From Eupeodes corollae (lineage: Eukaryota; Arthropoda; Insecta; Diptera; Syrphidae): DNA of 64,000 nucleotides. Location: NCBI RefSeq assembly GCF_945859685.1, contig NC_079149.1, forward strand, positions 127,312,065-127,376,064, read 5' to 3'. Positions 33,004 through 46,060 of the stretch are shown one piece after another. Made by a program: the position numbers and the translations under genes. The notes beneath the pieces were generated by a model, which was given only the letters and a program-made list of their open reading frames with translations, did not search any database and was not told the DNA's origin. How positions within the stretch are numbered: the stretch's first letter is position 1; the number at the start of each line of letters is the position of its first letter.

Positions 33004-34259
33004 AGTCGGATGCAAAAAATAAACCCCATAAACTATACAAATTATTTTTGCTCATCTAAATATGTCGCTAATATTGAGCCTTAAAAAAGCCAATTTGAAG
33101 TAAAACATCCGAAAACGAATTCCAGCTGCTGAAGGGTCAATTTTTGTTCAGATTTTGAAAGCTCACTTTTGAATTTTGTTTAAAAAAAAGTCTTGAATAT
33201 TTGAAAAACCACCCAAGCTAAAAAAATTTTGATTTTAGTAAAAAAAATATGTTCAAAATTTATAATTTCTTTCCAAAAACGGTTGGCATAAAAATATTTT
33301 TTTAATTCTAAATTTTATTACAAAATAACGTCCAATCTTTGCAGTCTTAAAAGTTGCGGTACTTAAGAATCTTTTTACCCTTGAAAATTTTCAAAAAATT
33401 GTTACAATTATTTCCAGCAGTGTAGAATTAAATCTCGCCCTGTATCTCCTTCTATTTCTGAAAACAGCCTTATAAAACTCCATTGTATACGAATGTGTAT
33501 ACAGCAATATATATTTTTCCTTTTTTCTCTATTCCTGCTCATATATTTATTTTTTGAAGGATCTGATCTCATAACATATTCCAAACAAGTATCTCGGTCC
33601 TATGTGAAATTTAGTTGTTGTTTTGCTTTTAGCTAAAGCCATATTTTTAGTTGTTGTGTATGTTTCTAAGTCTTCTAAACGAATTCGAAAAAAAGAAAAG
33701 AGATCTCAGCGCCACCCAATTTGCGTGGCAGGTATCTATATCTATTTACCTATACATGTGAATGAATGTATGTAATCGTGTAGATATGAAGAATCATTGA
33801 AAATTTTTCAATTCGTTTAACTTAGTTTTTTTTTTTTCTTCTCTATTTTTCTGTTCCCTACGGAGATCCTATATGGCAGAGAAATAGAAGTATAGGGAAG
33901 GGATAGGGAACATATAGCGTGTGTTTAGTTCTCCAGTGACATGGTGTTGATGATTTTTAAGGATAAGAGAAGGTAGATGTCACATTTAAATGAAAAGTCA
34001 GAATTAGAAGTTTTATCACGTGGAATATATTTCTAGATTCTAGTAAAGAGAGAAAAAAAAGGAAATTCCGCACGTGGAAGGTTGTTGGCTTTTTTTTCGA
34101 GGTTTTCAAAGAGAATTAAGTTTTTTTCGTAAATTTTTTAAAATACAAAAATTAAGGATAATCGAAAAACTTCAGAGGACCTTTGAATATTATTCTCTTT
34201 AAAATTCTTTTAACAAATAAATTCAATACGTTTTCAGTATTTTTTGACACATGGCAGCA
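33004..34259. other. Unique AT-rich DNA, no gene recognised
   Basis: Nothing recognisable. The composition becomes slightly more mixed after 33700. Confidence 0.4.
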
Positions 34260-34960
34260 CAATTGCAGAAGATTACTTACAAGTACAAGTACCAATACTT
34301 AGACTTGTACTGTCACTTCAGTACTCTGATACTCATATGTCTATAAAATTACGGTATCAATATTGTTTTAGCAATTTGCTGATATTATCAAGTATTGAAT
34401 TTACTCAAGAGTTAAAAAATTGAGTAATACTTCAAGTACTTTGCCATTTATTTCAATGATGAACTTGGACGAAAATTTCTTTCATGAAGTTGTTCTTAGA
34501 ATTGACTTCAAACGACTATAAAGTACTCGAAATTTTTGGAAAAAAACTACATATTTATGTTCAAAGATCTTGAAATACTGCCGAAGTGCTTCAAGTACTA
34601 GATTATTTGAACTTATAATCAAATAAATTGTATTATAATGGCACTTGCATTTTTTTTTAAATACTAAAATACATTTGCCTAAAAGATTGTGTACTTGAAA
34701 ATCATAATTTATTAAAATACTCCCGGTGGACCCAACTTTTTACTATTGAAGTAGACATTGAAACAAGAATTGTCAAATAGCTTTCGAAGTACTTAATTTT
34801 CGTTAGTATATAACTTTGAATACTCAAGTTCTGTAAATACTATTTAGGTCCTTGAAGTAGGTAAATAAGTATTGGTCCTTATATTCAAATACTTGAAAAT
34901 TCTAATACTTGCTTTTTTACTATTAAGTTCAAGGTATACTTATAAGTACCACTTTTTTGA
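34260..34960. repeat. Cluster of AAGTACTT-like words
   Basis: Words built on AAGTAC, GTACTT or AATACTT recur densely, for example at 34279-34330, 34428-34442, 34588-34602, 34774-34793 and 34896-34955. No fixed period is obvious. It may be a decayed short-period satellite or a cluster of palindromic sites. Confidence 0.55.
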
Positions 34961-37900
34961 CATATTGAAGTCTTCTTTTTGAAAATGAATTACGCGAAAG
35001 CTACGCAATCCCTGAAAACTTCCATTTACTAAACAATATGGTTCTATTATGTTTAACCAGTCTGATACCGTAATTTAATCTCAGATTGATTGATTAAATA
35101 AACTTAAACTAAACAGTCTCTATTTTTCAACAAAATACTTCATCCCTCGATTGCCTTTTGAAAACTGCTTCAACACTATTCTAGCGTACCTTAAGCACTT
35201 CTTCGCAATTTAATCTCAATATAGTAAATCACATAGCAGAAAAGCATTGAATAAAACTCCCCTCTCCGCAATTCCGTTTCTTTTTTTTATCATCACAAAA
35301 ACACAAAACGATTCAAATCCTTTGGATTGAAAAAAGAATCCTAAAAATGAATCTATAAGTTTTTCTAGTGTCAACTACGACGACAACGACGACGCGTCGC
35401 CACCACAAATGTGCGCGAGAATCCGAAAACGCGACAAACTGGGATTTAAGTTTCAAAAGAAAATCTCAGTTGACGCCGCTGCTGCCGCTTTTCTTCTGCC
35501 CTGAGAATAAGTTGAGATAGAAAAAAAAAGAAAGTAACAACTCAGCAGCGGAAAACTGTCACCCCTTTTTCAACGCCAAATACAATATAACGGGAACTAG
35601 GAGTAATTTCAATCGTGTGCCATTGTTTCCCATAACTGCTGGATCTACAAAAAAAAAATGGAAAACGAACCATATCCAGCTCAGCCCAGCCCAGCCCAGC
35701 CCAAGACCCATCACCATCAGCTTTTCTCTGTCAAGGCTCAACGCCCCATTCACATTATCGGCAGCAGCCGCCTTGCCGCCGAAAAGAACTGTAACGTCTG
35801 CCAACGACAACAGATTTTCCAATGAGATTGCCACCGTTATACGCTGCTCATCTCCATCTATACACCATCACACTCCTCCTTCCACTTCCACTTCACATAT
35901 ATGTAGCTATATAGTCTCACCGCATATCCTTTAAAATGTAAATCGAGGATTTGTGAATTCGTTTTTATTGCCTGGTAATGCGACAATATCCTTTAGATAC
36001 TTTTTTTTGTCTTCTTCTCTTCTCTGCATCCTCTCGTAGATCCTTCTTTATTTAGGTTTTGTTTTTCTCTTTCGTGAATGACATTGTATTTGAAAAGGCG
36101 TCGCTCGTCGTCGTCGTCGTCGATGGTGTCTTTTTTGTCTTTGCTCGCATATTGCTCATGGAACGAACCGATATAAAAATCGTCCTTTTTCAAAAGGCGA
36201 TGATGTGATGCTGAAACTGAAGCTGGAGCTGGATCTGGAAGCTGATGGGAGTTCTGCGGTTAGTTTGTTTTCTGATTGCACACAATTGGTTATTTGTGTG
36301 AGGTTTGGCGATGACAAAGATAAAACTTGGTTAAGTGGAAGATGTTAAGCGGATTTTATTATGGTAATATCCTTTAGGATTCTTCAAGCAGAGTATGAGT
36401 ATGATCTCCCATCAAGATATCCCTCCCCAAAACCAATTTCTTCCATGCAATAAAAAAAACTGCAGAAAATGCAGACACAAAACAATAATCAACTACAGTC
36501 AGTCGATAAATTACAAACCAGAGTAGCTCTGAAGGATACAAATGCCGACTCCTTTTGCAATAGTTTTTCTTTTCCTTATCCATCTACTCGTCGTTGAGGG
36601 GGGTTTAAAAATAAAAAACAGGATAATGCGAAAAAAATGCAACACAAAAACAACAAAAAAAGCTCTGATTTATGCCCACATTGCATTCATAAAACACCAA
36701 TAACTACACCCAACTGATTAAGCAAGGATATATCCTGAGAGCGGGAAGGATCGAAGCCAAGCAGGAGAAACAAAAAATTATCCTGCAGGAAAATTGCTAC
36801 GAAGATAATAATCGGCCAAACCACAGAGGACGCAAGCAGACGAAAATATTCACCAAGTGCAAGATACAACAACTGTAACAAGGCATATAGAAGACCAACT
36901 TTTCCCTGATGGTCGTCCTGGTTTTTTTTTTCCTCGATTAGTCCTGGCAAAATTAATTAAGTGTAATTTATCAGTCAGGACGACAAAACACACCTATCTC
37001 TGAGTCCCGCGCTGTGCTCTGGGACTATGGGAGTCTAATAATGAAAAGAAAAGAAAACTTTAAAAAATACATTTTCGACAAGCTGTAAACAAGGACTTTC
37101 CCAGAGTCGTCAGTGTAAGGAGAGTGAAGCCAAGATTTTCACACAGGATATGCTGTGAAAAATTTATTGGAAAACTTTTTCAATCTTTTTCGTCTTCGGA
37201 CATTTTTCTGTGTGTTACATCAACGAGACTATGACTATGAACTTAGAGCAAAAAGGAACACAAAAAATCTCTAAAACAACCGCGAAGGAGTCCTTCACAG
37301 AATAATTTAAAAATTCATTTAGAAAATCGACAACATTTTTTAGCCCCTCGTCACAATAACTTTCAATATGTGTGTTCAAACACCCGCTAAGCATAAGGGG
37401 GATATTGTAATCTTCTACTTTTTTTGTTGTTGTGTCCTCACATATCCTCGTTTGGAGTCCTTTTTTCTGCCATTAGATACATAATAATCGTAATACTAAT
37501 CGAACAACGAAAAGCCTTGCCTTTTCGGGAAAAGATGAAAATGAAAATTCATGTTTATCGGTCGAGGCATATAATATAATGGCATGGCATAGATGGCATG
37601 GTTATGGCTATGACATGGTGTGGATGGTTATGGCGTGGCGTGTGGCAGGAGAGTTCGAGTGTCGAGTTGGAGTTCGAACTGCTTCCATGTTGAAAGGGCG
37701 CCATTGCTTGAAGACATTATTATAGATTAAGTGTCAAAAAAGGGATAATTTTGTTTTTTCTTCCTCTCTTTGCTTTTTGGGGGAGAAGATAAGGAAGAAG
37801 AAGTGAATTGTGAATGTGAATAGAAGAAGAGAAAGAAAAAAAAATATTATGCATATAGAAGATGATGATGAAAAATCTGAGCCACGCGGATAACCAAACC

Positions 37901-38699
37901 CCATATTAACCCCTCCTATACCCCATCATCATGCAGAGGACGTTATAAACATATTTGTCGTGTAAAGGACTCTTAGAATTCCTTCTTTTTTTCTGCTCTG
38001 GGTTTGTTTTTTTGGTTGGTTTTCTGACGCTCATCCGCCATCATCATCATCGCAGGCTTTTGAATAATTCATGGAGAATTGTTGGAACAATTTTTCTATG
38101 ATGATTACATGATTATGGTTATGGGAAATGAGTTATTGTCGGGACACAAACATTTATTAGGGGTGACGAAATGTTTTTTTCTTTGTTCGCCAAAGAAACC
38201 AACATCATATGGCGCGCAAGGACTCGTTGAATGGGTTGATTCTTATTTTTTTTCTGATTTGTATGTCGAAATAAGGATGTAATTTGTTTTTATTGGGGGA
38301 GTAAGGGATTAATCTGTTGATTCAAGCTTTTTTGGGTGATCAAGTTTTGATGATGTTTGAAATATTCATTATTATTTACTATAATGTTAAAGGATTTAAA
38401 TTTGTGTTTTTTTTGACGATTTGACTTCAAATAGAAAAAAAAGGAAGCGAAGATACTTTAAAATTATTGGTAAATCAATACAAACTAAATTCTAGCTACG
38501 GCCATGGGAAACTTTGGAAAGCTTAAACAAAACTGGAAAATGTTTCAATATTTATTTTGAAAACTCTTATTGAAACTAAAGACTGAAGACAGCAATTTTT
38601 AAAACGTTCAAAATCAAAATATAAGTATAAGAAAGGAGGTAATTAACATCACTTTACCAAGCCCCTCTTGCTCTCCTACCCCTACGCCTATACCTGTAA
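34961..38699. other. Unique, partly GC-richer DNA, no gene recognised
   Basis: Low-repeat sequence with several microsatellites: CAGCC-type at about 35680-35703, TCG-type at 36101-36123 and an ATGGC-rich stretch at 37560-37645. AAGGAT/AAGGAC words are dense, for example 36367-36380, 36724-36737 and 37284-37297. Open frames at 35559-35834 and 36374-36950 lack domains and overlap on both strands. Best read as intergenic or intronic regulatory DNA; not proven. Confidence 0.45.
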
Positions 38700-38749
38700 C
38701 AGAAATTTTGAATGATTTGTTAACTTCTTTTATCCAATTCTACGTCATT

Positions 38750-39292
38750 TATCTACATTCATCCTCATTCAACTTGATTCATCCTCATACATCCTTATTC
38801 ATCCTCATTCAACCCCATGCATTCTCATTAATCCTTATTTATTTTCTCTCATCCTCATTTATCCGCATTCTTTCTCTTTCATCCTTATTCATCCTCATTC
38901 ATCCTCATTCATCCTCATTCATTCTCATTCATCCTCATCCCCATATATCCTCATTCATCCTCAATTATCCTCATTCATCCTCATACATTTTCATTTATCC
39001 TCATTCATCCTAATTCATCCTCATTCATTCTAATCCATCTTCATTATTCATCCTGATTTATCCTCTTTCATTCTTATTCATCCTCATTCATCCTCATTCA
39101 TCCTCATTCATCCTCATTCATCCTCATTCATCCTCATTCATCCTCATTCATCCTCATTCATCCTCATTTATCCTCATTAATCTTCATTTATCCTCATTCA
39201 TCCTGATTCATCCTCATTCATCCTTATTCATCCTCCTTCATCCTGATTCACCCGCATTCATCCTCATTCATCCTCAATAATCCTCATTTATT
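38750..39292 (+). repeat. Decamer satellite, unit ATTCATCCTC
   Basis: About 540 bp of a 10-bp unit, ATTCATCCTC, nearly perfect at about 39072-39170 and more variable at the edges. Frames through it are open only because of the repeat. Its complement GAGGATGAAT contains AGGAT in each unit. It ends about 120 bp before LINE-A copy 4. Confidence 0.93.
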
Positions 39293-39410
39293 GGAGGTTT
39301 TTGAACTTCAGATTTTAAAACAGTTCTCCGCAAAGTAACGCTCCCAAAGAGTGTTTTACTTAAAAGTGTACATTATTTTATAAGACCAAACTTTTTTCGT
39401 AATCGTTTTA

Positions 39411-40245
39411 AGTCAGAGTCAAGATGGTATTCCGAGAGATGTGTTTTTCAAAGCCAACAAAATTACTCTTGTTCCAAGAAGATGGAAACATAGTTTTTCC
39501 AATCATACCCAAAAAACAAAAAAACCTTCTCCAGGTATTTCTTTCCAAGGTCAAGCGTTCTCCAAAATAAAAGTCTTCTTAATAACTTACATTACCGTTT
39601 TTGACCAAAAGATTAACTGTTTTTCTCATGATTTATTTCAGCGGACGTTGCATCTTTACGAGTTTCCATGAACATAAGATTTTTGCACCTGCGTTTTCGA
39701 CAGCATTCAAAATTCCCGTATCGTTGGGTTAGAAATTACCCTTTGCCTAGAAAATAAACGCTGGTGTGCAACAGGGTTCTATCTTGTCTCCCACACTCTT
39801 TCTCAATTTAATTAATGATCTCTGGTCTGAAACTTCTAATCAACTTACTTTCCTCGCTGAGAGCAGTAGCTTAAGCCTTAAATATTCATTTAAACTACTC
39901 ACAACCCTGTTTTTTTTGGTGTGGATCTTCAAAAGGAATCTTCAAATTCTGTCCTGTCGTAATCTCTCTTTTCTTAACCGTTTTTACCGATATTTTGACG
40001 AATCAAATTTTAGTAAAATAGCCAAATGCATTCCTGTCTTCTATCAATTCAACCCCAATATTCTTTACTCAAGGAATACTCATCTGTTTAGCCTAGTGTT
40101 TAATTTATACTAAGGCTGTTAAGTACAGAAATTCATTCTTTAGCCGTACAACACGAATATGAAATGCTTTAAAACACTAATTCTTCTTCTGTCATTGCTT
40201 CCTCTTAAAAACGTCTCTCTTTAAGCTCCTAATGCCAACACCCTA
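39411..40245 (+). pseudogene. LINE-A copy 4: decayed reverse transcriptase
   Basis: Starts in SQDGIPRDVFFKANK and PRRWKHSFSN (the DGIP and WK boxes), loses most of fingers and palm, then shows NAGVQQGSILSPTLFLNLIN at about 39765. C-terminal boxes follow: FLNRFYRYFDESNFSKIAKC near 39975, SRNTH near 40070, and SRTTRI near 40140. Multiple frame changes and no YADD. Same family as the copies at 2452, 12925 and 21690. Confidence 0.8.
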
Positions 40246-42349
40246 TCTTTCATGTAAAAAGGGTATCAAAACCCCCTTTATTCCAAGCTTCTGGTAAAAA
40301 AGCAACAACATTTATCGATTACCCTCCATTTCTATTACAAAAGTATAAAGAAACCACAAAAACAAGCCCCATTGTGATGTTCTCAAGTTCTCTGTCTCTA
40401 AGGTAGGTAACCTCTATATGGTCCCTTTTTGTGTCTATATGCAAAGCCTATTGATATATCAATTTATGATTTCCAAAAAATATAACCCATATGTTTTATA
40501 AGCAACCCAAACACAAAAAGTCGACAACTCGTCTGTCAAAATATCACAAACAACAAACGAATTCTTAAAAACACGAAATGGTTATGATGGGTAAAAACCT
40601 CCCATGGCTCATGAACTTCTATATAGGTTAGGTAGGGTATACCTCCTAAAGCCTAGACCCAACAGGAAACACAGACAACAGACAGCAGTACACAAAACAA
40701 AAGTCGATCCTTGTATTTTTTTTTCGTTGGAAGGATGCGTGAATATTAATTTACCTAAAAACCTTCACCCTAATTACGAAAACAAACAAAAAGCTAAGCT
40801 AAACATTTTTGATTTTGTTATACGTTTTGTATCCATTGTTTGGTTTTTTGTCCGTCTTCCTTTCCATCGTATGCCCAATATTTTTAGTCTCTAGCTCCAT
40901 CATAACACAAAGGTTAAAGGACACGAGGGGTGTATACGAGTATAGAGTCCTTATGTGTTACTAGCATGCTCCTTTTTAATCAATCAAACATTTTGCTGTG
41001 GTTTGTCATTATTTTGTGCGAGTGAGTGGTCCCATTTGGCGTGCGACTAACTTCCTCCCCATTTTCAGTCCCCATCATTCTAAGTTAGATATAGAAACTT
41101 TCTCTGATGGTTTGAGTATAACTCCCCTGACACACGGTGAGTTGTCAAATTTTAAGAGCTCCTGTCAAAGTTATGACTGCTTTATTGAGTATCATTTTTG
41201 TTTTCCATTCATTTTGAAGCATAATCCTTGCGCGCTGACAACTGACATAGTCTATTCCTCATCCTTGTCGTCCTTACTGCTGTTCATCGTGGCATGGTAT
41301 GTATTTCATTCATAAATATTGCGGAAATTCGGGCCACGTGGTAAAGAAAGAAATACAACCAAAGTAGGCCTTTAAGAGTGGAGAGGTTTGAAGGTATAAG
41401 AAGCTTTTGATGTTGATATTGTTGTATGAGTTACGTATATATTACTTTGTGTATATCCTTTAAGGATTATTTATCATAATTTGATGATTATTTTCTTCAT
41501 TTTCCTTTGAGACTTAGGAATATACAAAAATATACCTACACAGACAATATTCTGTATTTTGGGCTTTTGGTTGGTTTTTGAGCAAAATTTGATGAAGTGG
41601 AAATATTATGTTTCCCGTTTCAAGGAGCTGTGTTGGGTAGCTAATTAAATTCATGCGTGTTATTGCATAAGCGAAGATTAATGAGCGCAGTAAGTTTATT
41701 GAATTAATTTTGGGAAGAAAAAAAAATCTTTTGAAGAAAACTTAAGGGAAATGTATATTCTTTGGTGTCAAAGTTTAAGGATATTAAATGGTCCTTGTTA
41801 GGATGAATGACGTGCGGAATTTTAGGGGTAGTTGAACAAAAACTTGGCTTCAAATCAATTAATTTTGACTGATGTTCGATATTTTCGCTGAAAGTATTAA
41901 AATTTGGTGGCATGTTCACTCAAACAGTCCACTAGAATTTAGGTCAATCATAGTGACAACCAAATTGTAAAAGAACTTAAAATACTGCTAGAAAAGAGGA
42001 ACCACTTTTAAAGAACAATAAATATTGGCGCCTATAACTCACCATGTAGTTTTAACAGCCGATTCCATAGATTCAGGAATACGAGTAACCTAAAAGGTTT
42101 TTCTTTTTTGAATTGGTCTCTAGGATCTCAAAAATATGGTCCAAGAGAGTATCGCCAGGAAAAACCTTTATATACTCGGTTTTCGATTAAAGATATTGCA
42201 AAAATGTTCATGAATTTCTTCTACTCAGAATTTTTGACGCGTTTATCTCAATACTGTATTTTCTTTTAAAGATTTTCACACTCCTGAAATTCTGAATCCA
42301 GAAAATCTAAAATTTTTCACTAATTCAGGTTATTGGGTTTTCGTTATTT
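40246..42349. other. Unique DNA, no gene recognised
   Basis: No coding evidence. The palindrome ATCCTTTAAGGAT lies at 41455-41467. Open frames at 40604-40894 and 40998-41315 have no recognisable motif. Confidence 0.4.
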
Positions 42350-43250
42350 TGGATTTTGTGTGCCTTAAATGTTCGATAGCTTTAATTCTATATATTACAA
42401 TAAATGTTTGAGCTTGACTTCTTTCACATTTCACAACTTTATCTTATTTGGCAGATAATTCGACAAATTCAGTTCTTTAGATATGGCAAAAATCAAAACG
42501 TGTTATCTCACAGCCAGTTTGATAGGAAGTTTTCAAATCCTTTGAGTTTAGATTTAAACATAAAAGGCTTTCATTCATTGACGAATTTTGTTCAACCTTG
42601 TCTTTTTCAATTTGTAAAATGTGTTCCTTGGTTGGTCAATAATTTAACAGACTTCAATTAGAAAATATGGCACCCCTTTCAAACCTTGGAAAACCATATT
42701 GTATGGCTTTGAACATGGAAAGCTTTGATTTATGTTTTATAATTCAAGATTTGTTTTAATTTGGCAAATACCACTTTGTCAACAAGACTGGTACTTGCAA
42801 CATCTGTCAAAGTTTTTTCATGATTGATTGATTTTGATCATGGAAATCTTTGCTTGGTAGACAAATTTTGTTCGCGCTTACTTTGTTATATATTTAACCA
42901 ATTTTTCACAACTGAAGACCAATTCGAAAGGTCAATTCAACAATCAGTGTTAAACCTTAGCTTGCCTTATAGAACATTTTAGATGTTATTTAGAAAACCT
43001 TTTAGTTAAGATTTTAATTATGAAAGCCTTGTTCTTAGACAAATTTATTTAGAACCTGCCTTGTCGTATAACTCAATATTTTTTTCTCAATCAACAGTTT
43101 ATTAGACAAATCTGTACATCAAGTAAGGCTTAGATTTTTTTGACAAAGTATGTCCGATTTTACCTACCTAGATATTAAAATTTAATTTGTACTTGACAGA
43201 TCTGGGTTTAAAAAAATTTTCATTTTTTCTTAATTGATATCCGATTTGAC
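42350..43250. repeat. Diverged repeat field, left part
   Basis: Boxes such as GACAAATTTTGTTC, CTTGTC, TTTTTCTCAATCAACAGT, TTATTAGACAAATCTGT and TTGACAGAT recur in varying spacing, and similar boxes return at 45400-46060. It looks like old tandem or dispersed units interrupted by later insertions. Exact unit length cannot be set by eye. Confidence 0.4.
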
Positions 43251-43261
43251 ATATTCGGATT

Positions 43262-44335
43262 TTACAATATAGAGATGATAAATACCTGCCGAAGTTTCAA
43301 AAAACCCTTTAGTTTAATTTTTTTTTTAAAGTAACAGTTACTTTGATTGAGTAAAGGGATTCCATATAATGTAAAAATACTCCAGCAAAGGTCTGACATT
43401 GGATAAATAAATGTTTTTTCGAGCATATGGATCTTCAAAAACTTAGAACTTCTAGACATAAAACCAACATCACGTTATCTGTAGAAATAACGTGGCCAAT
43501 ATGAAGCGAGAAACTCATTTTATAGTCAAAGATAACTCCAAGATATTTTTGTCTTGTTAACCTTTGTAATGGATGATTATCAATTTTGTAATTGAAACTT
43601 AATATATCTAGCATCTTAAAAAATGTAACACTGCATTTTTTAATATTGAAATATAAAAGATTCATAGTACACCAGTTAACAATGCAGCCAATATCATTTT
43701 GAATTTTACTGGCATCTAATGGAGATCTTACACAGATCTTGAGATCATGGCCAAAAAAGAGACACTTTGCATATGAAATATAATTTGCAAATCATTAATA
43801 AAAAGAATAAAAAGGAGTGGCCCAAAGTGGCTGCCTTGAGGAACACCTAAAAAGCTTATAATTTTATTTGATAAAACATCACCAATGTTAGTATATTGAC
43901 TACGTCCAACCAAATAACTTTTAATAAAGGAGAGCAGAGAAAACCCCAAGTAGCTCAAGTTTTTTTCAAAAGAATATTGTGTTGCACACGATCAAATGCC
44001 TTTGAAAATCGGTGTAAATAACGTCGACGTCGCCAAGACACTAATTCTTAAATTTTGATAAATTGGTTGCTGCCGATCTAACACTCATAAAGCCATGCTG
44101 ATGCTGAGAAATATGATTTCGAACTAAATTATACAGTTTATTTTAAACAATTGTTTAGGTCTATAATTTTTCACAGATCCCTTAGATCCAGGTTTATGCA
44201 GAGGAGTAATCAGATAATGTTTAAATGTGTCTAAAAATATACATTGTCGCAAAAACATGTTGAAAATATAACACAGCGAGGCTGCTAAATTGTATTTACA
44301 AAATTTTAAGAGAAGTGGAGAAATATAAAAATTAC
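43262..44335 (-). pseudogene. LINE-B copy 1: CR1-like reverse transcriptase
   Basis: Minus strand from 44335: ISPLLLKFCKYNLAASLCYI, TPLHKPGSKGSVKNYRP, HQHGFMSVRSAATNL, DVDVIYTDF, LGFSLLSFIKSYLVGRSQY, GVPQGSHFGPLLFILFINDL near 43845, a damaged ADD region, NLLYFNIKKCSV, LGVIFDYKMSFSLHIGHVIS and MSRSSKFLKIH. Many stops and frameshifts. GVPQGSHLGP and the spacing suit CR1-like LINEs; the clade is my judgement. Its 5' side is cut by element X copy c. Confidence 0.82.
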
Positions 44336-45172
44336 TGAATATCGAAAACAAAATTTTCTGTGAAATAAAATAAGTTTGAAGCCAATATTTCAAATTTTTA
44401 AAAAGATATTTGAGTCAAAAATCATTTTTTACCAACTTTTGTTAATTTTTTTCGGTTTTAAATTGTATGTAAAAAACTGTCAATTCGATTTTTTTCAAAA
44501 TTTTATTGATTAATGACAACAATATTTTTTGAAAGATAAAAGTAAATAAAAGCCAATATCTCAAAGTTTTGAAAAGGTGTTCGAGTCGAAAATCAATTTT
44601 TACCAACTTTTATTAAGTTTTGTTTAGGTTTTTATTTTTTGCAAAAAACTGTCAATTCGATTTTTCTCAAAATCTTATCAGATGTCAAAAACATTATTCT
44701 TCGTTGCACAAAATTGTTTTGGAGATGAAATCATATTTTACTCATAAAATTTTGGAGGTGACAAATTTTTTTTCCAGTTCTTTTTTGATTTATAAAAAAA
44801 ACTGTTAAAATATACTTCTTTGACATCACGTTGCAATATATTATATAAAATGTAATTCAAGTCTCTAACGTTTTTGGTTCGTAAGATGTTTTGGGTTAAC
44901 CAAAATGTTCACCTTTTTTCAAACTGCTATGGTAAGAAAAACACCCACGCAATTGTCTTAAAAGCCCTTTCTGCATCTTTCTGCCTTATTATCTGTATAA
45001 CAAAATTTATTTGAAATCGATATCTCTTCTGGTTCTTGAGCTATGAAGGACGAAATAAACGTCGCGAACGTACGGACGTACGAACGAACTCTAGGGACCT
45101 TGAAACGTCGAGAAATGTCAAAATTTTCAATTTGACAAACTGGACCCATTACATTATCTTCCTATAAGAAGT
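44336..45172 (+). mobile_element. TIR element X, copy c (left end lost)
   Basis: Begins inside the monomer region directly at the LINE-B break. Monomer starts lie at about 44337, 44511 and 44681 (174 and 170 bp apart). The 3' module, ACGT tract (45060-45086) and final ATTATCTTCCTATAAGAAGT align with copies a and b; the terminal palindrome is eroded. No coding capacity. Confidence 0.72.
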
Positions 45173-45174
45173 TA

Positions 45175-45400
45175 AAAATAAGAAAAAGTAAGGGCCCCAG
45201 GTGACTACCTTGAGGGACTTCTGATGACACATGTACAAGAGTAAAGAGAACATTACCAATGAAAACAAATTGAATGCGTCCTATAAGAAAAGATGTCAGC
45301 ATGAAAACCAATTCTTGATAGTTTTTTTCAGTAGGTGTGGCTGACTCTTTCATAGGCCTTTGCAAGGTCAGTAAAGATGACGTCAACCTGATACCCTGCC
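45175..45400 (-). pseudogene. LINE-B copy 2: short reverse transcriptase fragment
   Basis: The minus strand reads ELVFMLTSFLIGRIQFVFIG then EVPQGSHLGPLLFLIF, the central palm of the same LINE type as 43262-44335. It lies upstream in that orientation but repeats a domain found in copy 1, so it is from a separate insertion. Confidence 0.78.
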
Positions 45401-46060
45401 TTTTAATGAGAACGTAGTTTTTTCAATTGAGAGCCTATTAGACAGTTTTTACTTTACAGCGATAATCAACACCTGTAAAAGTTTCAAAAAGTCTTGAGCT
45501 TAAATATTTAACTTGCGGAGCCTTTATTTTTGAAAATTATTATTCGACCTTTTCGGTAAAAAAAATGTACGACTTTTTTCTCAATCAAAAGCTTATTTGA
45601 CGGATCTAAAGCTAAAATTTTAAATAAGAAAGAAAATATATATTTTTATCTTGGAAAGATGATATTTTTGTATATTGATTTGTTTTCCAGTTGACAGTGA
45701 ACTAGACATATTAAACTTAAGCGAAATAGCATTGCTAAAGTGCCTTTCCAGCACCTGTTGATGTTGAAAAGGCTTAAGTCATAGTTTTAATTCTTTTCTC
45801 AATAAACAGTCAATTTAACAGATTAAGCTTAAAAAATTGTAGTTAATCAATATCTGTCAAGGCATATTTGTAACTTGGAAAAGATTGATCTTCCAAAAAA
45901 TTTCATTCTTTAATTTTCTCTCAAAGCAATCAACAAGTGTCAATGTTTAAAAAGCCGTTTAACGGCATTATTTTTAATTTTTACTTAAAATTTAATTTTG
46001 TTTTTCTTAATTGACAGTGATTTTAACATATGTCAAAGTGTCAAAAAAAAACTTTAATAC
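45401..46060. repeat. Diverged repeat field, right part
   Basis: Repeats the CTCAATCAAAAGCTTATTTG, GTTGACAGTGA and CTCAATAAACAGTC boxes of the left part. This suggests the LINE and X insertions split one field. Confidence 0.4.

Noticed and set aside
33700..33725. GCGCCACCCAATTT as the end of a fourth repeat S copy
   Set aside because: The upstream boxes of repeat S are absent, so the match is too short.
35559..35834. 91-residue open frame on the minus strand, hydrophobic
   Set aside because: It overlaps a 105-residue frame on the other strand and a CAGCC microsatellite; no domain or splice evidence.
38708..39013. 101-residue serine/histidine-rich repeat protein
   Set aside because: It is the decamer satellite translated; both strands and several frames stay open for the same reason.
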